Of a stretch of 10,674 nucleotides of DNA, positions 1-6,404 are shown piece by piece. The stretch is from an uncultured Prosthecobacter sp. (GTDB lineage: Bacteria; Verrucomicrobiota; Verrucomicrobiia; Verrucomicrobiales; Verrucomicrobiaceae). Where the stretch lies: contig CALDGV010000456.1 in the NCBI GenBank assembly GCA_937941745.1, positions 1 to 10,674 on the forward strand, read 5' to 3'. Under the pieces are notes generated by a model. The model saw only the letters and a program-made list of their open reading frames with translations, had not been told where the DNA came from and searched no databases. Numbering within the stretch: the stretch's first letter is position 1; each line of letters opens with the position of its first letter. A program made the translations under genes and the position numbers.

Positions 1-1
1 T

Positions 2-454
2 CGTCTTGCCCGCGGCTACAACGCACTCATGGGCGGTAAGGGACGGACAATGTCAGGCGGTATTGATGCCAAGGCCCTGGTGAAGCCCAAAAAGTTTTTC
101 GGAGCTGCGAGGAACGTGGAAGAGGGGGGGAGTCTCACCATCATCGCTTCCGCCCTGATCGAGACTGAAAGCAAGATGGATGAGGTGATCTTTGAAGAAT
201 TCAAAGGCACTGGCAACATGGAGGTGACTTTGGATCGTGAGATCGCTGAGCGTCGCATTTTCCCGGCCATCCACCTTTTGAAATCAGGCACACGCAAAGA
301 CGATCTGCTTTACCATCCTGATGAATTTAGGCGCATCATGGCCATCCGCCGTCAACTGGCGCAGGTGCCTGCGGTGGAAGCGCTCGAACTGCTGATCCGG
401 AACATCCATCGCACGAGCAACAATGCGGAGATTCTGCTCACCGGCCTCAAATAA
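2..454 (+). CDS. rho: Transcription termination factor Rho, C-terminal part (5' end outside window)
   Basis: This is the last 150 codons of Rho, the hexameric RNA-dependent ATPase helicase that ends transcription; the reading frame is open from base 2, so the start lies upstream of the window. The sequence matches the Rho motor domain closely. It begins with RLARGYN, then the Q-loop region around SGGIDAKAL, the block [18 protein letters not shown], the R-loop KMDEV, the block [11 protein letters not shown] with a following Arg ([10 protein letters not shown]) that fits the arginine-finger region of E. coli Rho, and [13 protein letters not shown]. The N-terminal RNA-binding domain and the Walker motifs are not in view. 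The gene ends in TAA six bases before the RNase D start, so the two may be co-transcribed. Identity is certain; only completeness is unknown. Confidence 0.97.
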   Translation, partial: RLARGYNALMGGKGRTMSGGIDAKALVKPKKFFGAARNVEEGGSLTIIASALIETESKMDEVIFEEFKGTGNMEVTLDREIAERRIFPAIHLLKSGTRKDDLLYHPDEFRRIMAIRRQLAQVPAVEALELLIRNIHRTSNNAEILLTGLK

Positions 455-460
455 CGCTGC

Positions 461-1645
461 ATGAGTCAGTCAAGCCCTCCACCACCAGCAGAGTCCTCTG
501 AAGGCTCGCCGACACGGGATTTTGAGTTTATTTCCACCCAGGAGCATCTCGAAGCATGGGTGGCAGGCAGTGAGCAGCACCTGCAAAGCACTGGAGAAAC
601 CCGTGTCTGTCTTGATACGGAGGCGGATTCCCTGCATCACTACCATGAGAAGCTTTGCCTGCTGCAGGTGGCATGTGGGGGGCGGTTTGCTTTGGTGGAT
701 CCGCTGGCGGTCTCAGATGTCAGCTCGCTGCTCGCGCTCCTGGATCGTTATGAACTTTGGTTTCATGGTGCTGATTACGATCTGACCATGCTTCGTCGAA
801 CCTATGCTTGGGAGCCTAGGGTCGTTCGAGACACCCAAATAGCAGCGAGACTGGCCGGTGCCAGGCAGTTTGGTCTGGCGGCATTGCTTCAAAATGTTCT
901 GGGGGTCACCATCTGCAAAGCTCCCCAAAAGGCTGATTGGAGCCGGAGACCTCTGCCCGATCACATGCTTGCCTATGCCGTCGATGATGTGCGCTACCTG
1001 CTGAAGGTGGCGGATCATTTTCTGGCGATCCTGCGTGAAAAACATCGCCTGGAATGGTTTGAGCAGAGCTGCCAAGCGTTGCAAAAAGAAGTCGCGAAGC
1101 GTTCGCAGGCTCCGCGCGAGGAGCCATGGAGGGTGCAAGGCAGCGGCAGGCTCAATGCCAAGGGTTTGGCCATCCTTAAGGCCATGTGGGAGTGGCGTGA
1201 AGGCATCGCGCAGGAGAAGGACATGCCTTGTTACCGCATCATGTCGAACAAGCAGATGGTCGGCTACGCGGAAGTTTTTGAGAATGGCGGGGTCATGAGT
1301 CCTCCCGCAGGCTGGAGACCGAAGTGGAAAAAGGAGTTTCACGACTTGGTGGCAATGGTTTTCCGTGCAGGGCAGGGCAGCTGGCCTCAGCGGCTGAAGC
1401 GCGCCAAGAGCAGGATGACCGATGTCCAGCGCGACATCGTAGAGCGCCTCTGCGCCGGGCGTGACGAAATCGCAAAAACGCTCGATGTGGAAGGAAGTCT
1501 GCTGGGCTCCAGGGGAGATCTTGAGCAGCTTGTGGTTAATCCTCAGGAAGAAAGCCCTCTAATGCCTTGGCAGGAACAGGTCTTGCGTCCTGTCATGACT
1601 TCGGCCGCTTCTTCTTCTGATGTGACAGAGCCTGGGGGCGTTTAA
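461..1645 (+). CDS. rnd: Ribonuclease D (DEDDy 3'-5' exoribonuclease with HRDC domain)
   Basis: The 394-residue protein is a 3'-5' exoribonuclease of the RNase D family, which trims 3' ends of tRNA and other stable RNA precursors in the cytoplasm. All DEDDy catalytic residues are visible: D52 and E54 in LDTEAD (Exo I), D107 in HGADYDLTML (Exo II), and Y172 and D176 in YAVDDVRYL (Exo III). The family block DWSRRPL lies at about 159-165. An HRDC domain follows at about 228-300 (LNAKGLAILKAMWEWRE and YRIMSNKQM), and the C-terminal part resembles the second HRDC-like region of RNase D. The first 20 residues are Ser/Pro-rich and not conserved-looking. The ATG at 461 lies six bases after the rho stop with no clear Shine-Dalgarno motif. 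The 3' end overlaps the convergent minus-strand gene by 53 bases. Length is close to the family norm. Confidence 0.93.
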   Translation: MSQSSPPPPAESSEGSPTRDFEFISTQEHLEAWVAGSEQHLQSTGETRVCLDTEADSLHHYHEKLCLLQVACGGRFALVDPLAVSDVSSLLALLDRYELWFHGADYDLTMLRRTYAWEPRVVRDTQIAARLAGARQFGLAALLQNVLGVTICKAPQKADWSRRPLPDHMLAYAVDDVRYLLKVADHFLAILREKHRLEWFEQSCQALQKEVAKRSQAPREEPWRVQGSGRLNAKGLAILKAMWEWREGIAQEKDMPCYRIMSNKQMVGYAEVFENGGVMSPPAGWRPKWKKEFHDLVAMVFRAGQGSWPQRLKRAKSRMTDVQRDIVERLCAGRDEIAKTLDVEGSLLGSRGDLEQLVVNPQEESPLMPWQEQVLRPVMTSAASSSDVTEPGGV

Positions 1646-2285
1646 TCGCACCTCTGGTGCTTATCCGCCTGCCTTTCTTATCTTTACACCCGAGCTCTGA
1701 GACAATCCCTTCCAGGACAGCCAGCGCGAAGGAGATTTTTTTGAAGAAGCTCGGATTATGCGGTACGAGTGTAAAGTGGGGATGCTGGCTCCACAGTTCA
1801 CGCAGCTTCAAGTCCAGCTCCACAGCCTGTTGCAGGGACTCATTGCGGATCGGGTTGCCGCCTTCAATTCCCATGCCTCCGACAGCAGCACTTTCGAAAA
1901 AAATCACAGCGTCGTATCGCTGAAGTTCTGCATCCATGGAGGTGCCTACATCCTTGAAAAAATCATGAGGGTCTCCTGGCCAGTAAGCAGCGCCGTCAAT
2001 CGTTCCTCGGTCGCAAAGAAGCACCCTGTCTGGATAAGTAGCCGCCTGGACATCTTCCAGATTCCTTTGGACATGATAGATCGCCCTTTGGGCGGCATGG
2101 GTGGCTCCAGGAGTGTGCACTCGTGGGAAGCCTCCTGTGAAAATCATGGTTGCTGCTTCTGGAACTAGGACCACCCTTTCACCGATCTCCCTTCGGAAAA
2201 GATCTCCCGCCGTCGTTTTTCCGCCTCCAGGACCCCCGGTGAGCACGATGCGGCAGTGGCCATTGCTTGTTTTTTTATGCTTCAT
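1593..2285 (-). CDS. AAA_28 / TTD14-type P-loop NTPase, function unknown
   Basis: The 230-residue protein looks like a small nucleotide-binding protein of the AAA_28 (NadR/TTD14-like) group. It carries a Walker A motif GGPGGGKT at residues 17-24 and a strand ending in a nucleoside-kinase-like DRG motif (VLLCDRGTIDG, residues 88-98) followed by AAYWP. A second acidic strand AVIFFES sits near 126-132. Such folds can be nucleoside or nucleotide kinases, or GTP/phosphoinositide-binding proteins as in eukaryotic TTD14; the substrate cannot be read from the sequence. There is no signal peptide or membrane segment. The last 30 or so residues are rich in Lys and Arg and are encoded partly opposite the end of the RNase D gene. 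The ATG start is preceded on the minus strand by an A-rich stretch (TTAAAGAAAA) rather than a clear Shine-Dalgarno motif. It is transcribed alone and divergently from the cytochrome-type lipoprotein gene. Confidence 0.8.
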   Translation of the reverse strand: MKHKKTSNGHCRIVLTGGPGGGKTTAGDLFRREIGERVVLVPEAATMIFTGGFPRVHTPGATHAAQRAIYHVQRNLEDVQAATYPDRVLLCDRGTIDGAAYWPGDPHDFFKDVGTSMDAELQRYDAVIFFESAAVGGMGIEGGNPIRNESLQQAVELDLKLRELWSQHPHFTLVPHNPSFFKKISFALAVLEGIVSELGCKDKKGRRISTRGAIKRPQALSHQKKKRPKS

Positions 2286-2401
2286 TTTTCTTTAACCGCG
2301 TGGTTGGATGAACGAGTCGATCAGGCTTTGCTTCACAGTAAAATGCAGGATTCTTCGTGTGTCAGTCTTGTTCGTGTGCCTAGCTCTAAATTCTGAAAAT
2401 C
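2286..2401. other. Divergent intergenic region between the AAA_28 NTPase and cytochrome-type lipoprotein genes
   Basis: These 116 bases separate two divergently transcribed genes, so promoters for both must lie here or inside the gene ends. I could not find a convincing -35/-10 pair with correct spacing on either strand, nor a clear operator palindrome. The region is more AT-rich than its surroundings. Confidence 0.5.
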
Positions 2402-2839
2402 ATGCTCCGGTCTCTGCTTCGCTTTTCGCCTTTTGCCCTTGTTGTCTTATCCCTGTGTTCCTGCAGCCAGTGGACGGAATCAGCTTCCCAGACCTACTTT
2501 GAGGCTCATGTGAAGCCTATTTTTGAAGCCAACTGCGTGCGTTGCCATCAGGGTGAGCAAGCGCCGGCCCGCTTGAATCTGGCTGACGGGGCCCGTGCAC
2601 TGGCCTCCGTGAGCCCTCGAACCAAGCGTCCCTACATTATACCTGGAGATCCTGATTGCAGCCTGATCATTGCTGCTGTCACACGCATGGGCACCCATCC
2701 ACGATTGATGCCACGTTTGGACGTCAGCCTGACCGAGGATGAGATCGGAGAGTTGAGCGAGTGGATTGAAGACGGGGCCTACTGGCCATCAGGAGAAGTT
2801 GGTCGGCTGCGGCCTGCTTTCAATCCCGAAAATCCTTGA
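2402..2839 (+). CDS. Lipoprotein with a Planctomycete-type cytochrome c domain (PSCyt1-like)
   Basis: The 145-residue protein has an N-terminal signal sequence (Arg at residues 3 and 7, hydrophobic stretch about 10-19) with a lipobox-like LCSC ending at C21, suggesting an exported lipoprotein. The mature part has the pattern of the PSCyt1 domain: YFEAHVKPIFEANC, a single haem c attachment site C45-V-R-C48-H49, and a later region MPRLDVSLTEDEI...WIEDGAYWP whose Met (about 103) could be the distal haem ligand. In Planctomycetes and Verrucomicrobia this domain usually sits at the N terminus of much larger proteins (PSD1/PSCyt2 families); here it stands alone. The likely role is periplasmic electron transfer or haem binding, but the partner is unknown. 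The ATG at 2402 has no evident Shine-Dalgarno motif. Export and haem binding are inferred from motifs. Confidence 0.82.
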   Translation: MLRSLLRFSPFALVVLSLCSCSQWTESASQTYFEAHVKPIFEANCVRCHQGEQAPARLNLADGARALASVSPRTKRPYIIPGDPDCSLIIAAVTRMGTHPRLMPRLDVSLTEDEIGELSEWIEDGAYWPSGEVGRLRPAFNPENP

Positions 2840-3038
2840 ATCTTTCAGTGTGTCATGGGCTGCCTCGGGTGCAGGTGGTCTGAATCATAACTCAAGGGTG
2901 CATGATTGTTTTCAGGGCACTTCCTGAGTCATTCTGGTCGTGGATGTCGCGGCATCTGATGGATGTCTTGCCGAAGGCTGTAAAAACCGTCTTGCCTCAT
3001 TGCCGTCGTCGTGCATCTCTGCATTTCGATTTCCGCCC
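2840..3038. other. Largest gap, between the lipoprotein and kinase genes
   Basis: About 200 bases without a convincing gene. It includes a weak inverted repeat, AATCAT (2883-2888) with ATGATT (2902-2907), followed by a short T-rich stretch GTTTTC. The arm is only six AT-rich pairs with a 13-base loop, so terminator function is doubtful. The kinase-transporter promoter should lie here, but I see no clear consensus. Part of the gap would become coding if the kinase used the GTG at 2940. Confidence 0.4.
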
Positions 3039-3761
3039 ATGCAGTTTGTTTTCCCCACCCATCTCCAGCTTGGCAGCGAGCACAGTGAAGGCTTCCACCA
3101 GGAGCTTCTGCGTGGACTGACCCATAAGCTCAACAACCTGCTGGCAGTCATCCAGGGCTTCTCCAGCCTTATCCTGATGACGGATGACCTTGACCCAGGC
3201 ATTGCGGAAAACATGCAGCACATTCGCGAGGCATCGCTGGGGGTGGCCAGCCTGAGCGAGCGCGTCCGCGGTGCTGGGGGGTGTGCCAAACTGCAAATGC
3301 AGTCCTTGAATCTCAATGAATATCTGAGTGTGATTCAGCAGGCCCTGCTTGAGCCCTTCAACAAAAACAACCTTCAGCTTGAAGCCGATGTTCAGCAGGG
3401 GCTTCCACCGCTCAATGTGGATCCATCCAAGCTGAAAGACATCCTTGTCGAGGTGTTCAAAAACGCTGCTGAGGCTGCTGGACCTGTCTCCGGGCGTGTC
3501 ATGCTGAAGATCGCTGGTCCTGGCTCTTACTCTCCGGTCGAACAACGCCGAGTTGACATCGTCATTAGCAACACTGGAACCACCATACCGCCGGAGAAGC
3601 TTCCACAGGTTTTCCGTGCCTTTAGTGGCAGCAAATCAAGCAATCATCTCGGCCTCGGCCTGACGATTGCGGCAATGCTTTGCCATCAGATGGGGATTCA
3701 GATCGGCATCGCCTCTGAAAATAATACCACCACGGTCTGGCTCAGCTGCCCGATGGCCTAA
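3039..3761 (+). CDS. Soluble orphan sensor histidine kinase-like protein with altered G1 box
   Basis: With the ATG at 3039 the protein has 240 residues. It shows a HisKA-like dimerisation helix with the H-box LTHKLNNLLAVIQGF (candidate phospho-His H29) and a second helix near 57-77. A HATPase_c domain follows, with the N-box ILVEVFKNAAEA (N142), a G1 region VISNTGTTIPPEKL (about 175-188), the F-box VFRAFSGSK and the G2 box HLGLGLTIA (about 203-211). There is no membrane segment and no PAS, GAF or receiver domain, so it appears cytosolic and lacks its own sensor. The usual G1 DxGxG is replaced by NTGTT, so ATP binding or catalysis may be altered. A GTG at 2940 would add 33 poorly family-like residues; the ATG is preferred because the kinase domain starts soon after it. 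It lies 12 bases before the ABC permease, but no response regulator is encoded in the window. Confidence 0.82.
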   Translation: MQFVFPTHLQLGSEHSEGFHQELLRGLTHKLNNLLAVIQGFSSLILMTDDLDPGIAENMQHIREASLGVASLSERVRGAGGCAKLQMQSLNLNEYLSVIQQALLEPFNKNNLQLEADVQQGLPPLNVDPSKLKDILVEVFKNAAEAAGPVSGRVMLKIAGPGSYSPVEQRRVDIVISNTGTTIPPEKLPQVFRAFSGSKSSNHLGLGLTIAAMLCHQMGIQIGIASENNTTTVWLSCPMA

Positions 3762-3773
3762 ACCCTGGCTTTT

Positions 3774-4526
3774 ATGCGCGGACGATCGGTCTTTACGCGC
3801 CTCGCATGGAGCCTGTTGTTCCTTGGCCTTGCCTCGCTGCTGCTCTACGGAACGTTCGCCTCGGTCCATTATTCCTGGAACTGGTCAGCAGCGTGGAACT
3901 ATCGTGAACAGTTCGTGCGAGGCTGGATCGCGACCCTGATCATTTCTGGGGGTGCCATGCTGATCAGTGTCTTGCTGGGATTTGTTTTGATGCTCGGGCG
4001 ACGCTCTCCGCATGAGCCACTCCGACTGCTCTGCTCTGCCGTGGTGGAGGTGGTTCGTGGGTCGCCGCTGCTTGTCCAGCTTTTGATCGGGTACTACATC
4101 GTGGCCACGGCTCTGCGGATCGATTCACCATTGTTCGTGGGCACCTTCCTGCTGGGACTCTTTGAGGCCGCTTACCTTGCGGAAATATTCCGTGGTGCAG
4201 TCGAGAGCATCGGCGCCTCTCAGTGGGAGTCCGCACGAGCCGTTGGCCTCGATACACGTCAGACCTACCGTCACGTCATCATCCCTCAGGCGGTGCGGCG
4301 GGCGCTGCCTGGCACTACGGGAGAGCTGGTTTCGCTCATCAAATCCTCGTCACTGCTCTCTGTGATCGGCATTGAAGAGCTGGTGCAGAAGGTGCGGGTG
4401 CTGAATTCAGCCAGTTACACAGCCTTGGAGGGATATCTGCCCTTGGCTGCTGCCTACTTGATGGTGACCCTGCCGCTTTCCTGGTGGGCGAGGCGGCTGG
4501 AAAGGAGGTTCGCTTATGAAACTTGA
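3774..4526 (+). CDS. Polar amino acid-type ABC transporter permease (HisMQ/GlnP family)
   Basis: The 250-residue integral inner-membrane protein is a permease of the polar amino acid uptake (PAAT) type. Hydrophobic segments are visible at about residues 10-28, 51-74, 98-113, 119-137 and 221-238. The cytoplasmic EAA loop that docks on the ATPase is clear at about 152-172 (ESARAVGLDTRQTYRHVIIPQ region), followed by RRALPGTTGELVSLIKSSSLLSVI, typical of the family. The stretch VVEVVRGSPLLVQL (about 90-103) is also a PAAT hallmark. One permease gene is present, so it would act as a homodimer as GlnP-type permeases do. The first segment plus a Trp-rich stretch (HYSWNWSAAWNYREQF) forms an N-terminal extension seen in some PAAT permeases. 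The substrate cannot be decided from sequence. The 3' end overlaps the ATPase gene by 11 bases, supporting co-expression. Confidence 0.92.
   Translation: MRGRSVFTRLAWSLLFLGLASLLLYGTFASVHYSWNWSAAWNYREQFVRGWIATLIISGGAMLISVLLGFVLMLGRRSPHEPLRLLCSAVVEVVRGSPLLVQLLIGYYIVATALRIDSPLFVGTFLLGLFEAAYLAEIFRGAVESIGASQWESARAVGLDTRQTYRHVIIPQAVRRALPGTTGELVSLIKSSSLLSVIGIEELVQKVRVLNSASYTALEGYLPLAAAYLMVTLPLSWWARRLERRFAYET
4501..4508 (+). promoter_or_regulatory. Strong Shine-Dalgarno site for the ABC ATPase
   Basis: AAAGGAGG lies inside the last codons of the permease gene, with seven bases between its end and the ATG at 4516. It is by far the best anti-16S match before any start in this window and confirms that start. 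It also implies that the ATPase is initiated independently despite the overlap with the permease gene. Confidence 0.8.
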
Positions 4527-5253
4527 GGCGCGTGAGGTCACCAAGAAGTATGGCGAGTTTCTGGCGCTCGACCGGGCGAGCTTCAATACGGGCCCTGAGG
4601 CTCGGGTCGTGGCACTTCTTGGGCCCAGTGGAGGTGGCAAATCCACACTTTTGAGGACTTTGGGCGGGTTGCTCCTGCCCGATCATGGCGAAGTGCTTGT
4701 CGATGACACCCCCCTGCCACACGATCCGGGGGCTGCGCTCGGAGTTTTGAGGCGCAATGGCTTTGTGTTTCAGGGTTACAACCTTTTCCCCCACCTGAGT
4801 GCGCTGCAAAACATCGTGCTGCCTTTGCGTGAGGTGCATGGGCTTGGCTCTGTGGAGGCTCAAGAAAGAGCCCTGGAGTTGCTGGCTCGTCTCGAACTCA
4901 GCGCGCACGCGCAAAAGCGCCCGGCTGAGCTCTCTGGTGGCCAGCAGCAGCGCGCTGCCATAGCCAGGGCTCTTGCCCCCAGGCCTGCGCTTCTTCTGCT
5001 GGATGAGCCTACTTCGGCTCTTGACCCCGTCATGACCGGTGAGGTTCTGGATGTCATTCGTGAACTGGCGGAGGGGGGGCAGCAGATCGTTCTCGCCACA
5101 CATGAGATCAGTTTTGCGCGCCAAGTGGCCGACTGGGTGGTGTTTCTGGCTCATGGCAGGGTGGTTGAATCCTGCGTGGCGTCGGACTTTTTTGACCGTC
5201 CTCGCTCTCCAACGGCCCGGGCATACCTCCAAGGGCTTTCCAAATACCGTTGA
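4516..5253 (+). CDS. Polar amino acid-type ABC transporter ATP-binding protein (GlnQ/HisP family)
   Basis: The 245-residue protein is the cytoplasmic ATPase that would power the upstream permease. Every core motif is intact: Walker A GPSGGGKST (36-44), Q-loop FQGYNLFPH with Q86, signature LSGGQQQR (139-146), Walker B LLLLDEP (159-165; catalytic E164), D-loop SALD (167-170) and switch His H196 in ATHE. The QGYNLFPHLSALQNI segment and the C-terminal FFDRPRSPTARAYL ending are characteristic of GlnQ/HisP-type amino acid importers. Its ATG is preceded by a near-perfect Shine-Dalgarno sequence inside the permease gene, and the two genes overlap by 11 bases. No periplasmic substrate-binding protein is encoded next to it, so the substrate and binding protein must be sought elsewhere in the genome. 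Confidence 0.94.
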   Translation: MKLEAREVTKKYGEFLALDRASFNTGPEARVVALLGPSGGGKSTLLRTLGGLLLPDHGEVLVDDTPLPHDPGAALGVLRRNGFVFQGYNLFPHLSALQNIVLPLREVHGLGSVEAQERALELLARLELSAHAQKRPAELSGGQQQRAAIARALAPRPALLLLDEPTSALDPVMTGEVLDVIRELAEGGQQIVLATHEISFARQVADWVVFLAHGRVVESCVASDFFDRPRSPTARAYLQGLSKYR

Positions 5254-5266
5254 TCCCTGGGAGCGC

Positions 5267-5284
5267 TTTCAGCGGTGGCTGAAA
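5267..5284 (+). other. Small perfect stem-loop between the ABC ATPase and MoxR genes
   Basis: TTTCAGC at 5267-5273 pairs exactly with GCTGAAA at 5278-5284 around a four-base loop. It lies in the 67-base gap that separates the transporter cluster from the MoxR cluster. No T-run follows on either strand, so it is not a standard intrinsic terminator. A competing pairing of AGCGG (5271-5275) with CCGCT (5299-5303), followed by GTTTTAC, is possible. A role in transcript ending or processing is only a guess. Confidence 0.35.
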
Positions 5285-5320
5285 ACTCGGCACGGGTTCC
5301 GCTGTTTTACAGGAATCCTT

Positions 5321-6340
5321 ATGACCGACGCCTCAGCCCCTCCTCCAGCCGACGTTTCAATCACTGACCAGGAGGCTGTCGAGATGCTCGCCGGAGCCCG
5401 TGAACGAATTTTTGCCGAGGTTGGTAAGGTCATTGTGGGGCAGCAGGATGTGGTGGACCAGATGCTCGTCGCCCTCCTTGCCGGCGGACACTGCCTTATC
5501 ACCGGCGCGCCCGGTCTGGCAAAGACCCTGCTCGTCAAAACTGTCGCAGATGTCTTTGACCTCAGTTTTCACCGGGTGCAGTTCACGCCGGACTTGATGC
5601 CGTCGGACATCACCGGCACTGAAATTCTCGAAGAGGCATCTACAGGTTCACGCCAGCTCACTTTTAAGCGCGGCCCCATCTTTGCGAACATGATCCTGGC
5701 GGACGAAATCAACCGCACCCCGCCCAAGACTCAGGCCGCCCTGCTGGAGGCCATGCAGGAGCATCAGGTCACGGTTGCTGGAAACACCATGGCGTTGCCA
5801 GAGCCCTTTTTCGTGCTCGCCACGCAGAACCCGATCGAGATGGAAGGCACTTATCCCTTGCCTGAGGCTCAGCTTGATCGTTTCATGCTGAACATTGTCA
5901 TCGACTATCTCAGCGAAGACGAGGAGGTGGCTGTCGTCACTCGCACAACCAGCGGTCGCAAAGATCCTGTTCAGCGCCTTTTCACCGGCCAGCAACTCCA
6001 GGCCTTTCAAAAGGTGGTGAAGCAAGTTCCTATTGCCGAAGATGTGGCACGTTATGCCGTCAAGCTGGCCGCCGCTTCACGTCCCAACCGTCCGGAGTCG
6101 GCTGATTTCGTCAATGAATGGGTCAGCTGGGGGGCAGGCACCCGTGCCAGCCAAAACCTTGTCCTTGGTGCCAAGACGCGTGCACTCATCCAAGGTCGCT
6201 CCCACGTCACATTTGATGATGTGCGTGCTCTCGCTCAACCGGTGCTGCGACACCGTATTCTCATCAACTACCGCGCTGAAGCGGAGGGAGTGACTGTCGA
6301 GAAAGTGATTCAACGATTGATGGAAAGTGTTGGCAAATAG
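5321..6340 (+). CDS. MoxR-family AAA+ ATPase
   Basis: The 339-residue protein is a MoxR-type AAA+ ATPase, a group thought to act as chaperone-like remodellers of vWA-domain proteins encoded beside them. It shows Walker A GAPGLAKT (62-69), FTPDLMPSDITGTEI (88-102), Walker B MILADEINR (124-132), the helix PPKTQAALLEAMQE, sensor 1 FVLATQNP with N170, EGTYPLPEAQLDRF with a candidate arginine finger R187, and a C-terminal lid with sensor 2 near GAGTRAS (R275). Length and motif order fit the family. The frame is open upstream into the ATPase gene, but the ATG at 5321 is chosen because the upstream part would overlap the ABC ATPase by more than 200 bases and an AGGA motif lies six bases before it. 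The first 14 residues are Ala/Pro-rich. It heads a probable operon with the DUF58 and BatA-like genes. Confidence 0.93.
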   Translation: MTDASAPPPADVSITDQEAVEMLAGARERIFAEVGKVIVGQQDVVDQMLVALLAGGHCLITGAPGLAKTLLVKTVADVFDLSFHRVQFTPDLMPSDITGTEILEEASTGSRQLTFKRGPIFANMILADEINRTPPKTQAALLEAMQEHQVTVAGNTMALPEPFFVLATQNPIEMEGTYPLPEAQLDRFMLNIVIDYLSEDEEVAVVTRTTSGRKDPVQRLFTGQQLQAFQKVVKQVPIAEDVARYAVKLAAASRPNRPESADFVNEWVSWGAGTRASQNLVLGAKTRALIQGRSHVTFDDVRALAQPVLRHRILINYRAEAEGVTVEKVIQRLMESVGK

Positions 6341-6404
6341 TCCTGTCACCAATTTTTCGAGAACTGGCGAATCGAACGTTTTCATCCCTGCCAACCAGCT
6401 GCGA

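Noticed and set aside
713..1342. Minus-strand open frame (about 209 codons) within the RNase D gene
   Set aside because: It is antisense to conserved DEDDy and HRDC motifs and shows no coherent domain.
2883..2907. Inverted repeat AATCAT...ATGATT after the lipoprotein gene as an intrinsic terminator
   Set aside because: The stem is six AT-rich pairs with a 13-base loop and only a short T-rich tail, too weak to call.
2940..3038. GTG start that would add 33 residues to the histidine kinase-like protein
   Set aside because: The added part is Cys/Ser-rich with no kinase-like features and has no supporting ribosome site; the ATG at 3039 is more plausible, though not proven.
4339..5232. Minus-strand open frame (about 297 codons) opposite the ABC permease and ATPase genes
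   Set aside because: It is antisense to two genes with complete transporter motifs, has low-complexity content and no family resemblance.
5039..5320. Extension of the MoxR reading frame upstream into the ABC ATPase gene
   Set aside because: The extra 94 residues overlap the well-supported ATPase in another frame and do not resemble MoxR; the ATG at 5321 has a fair ribosome site and gives the normal family length.
6327..6404. Upstream GTG start of the DUF58 gene overlapping the MoxR gene
   Set aside because: The added 26 residues do not look like the family N terminus. A short overlap with MoxR is possible in operons, so this is a preference, not a certainty.
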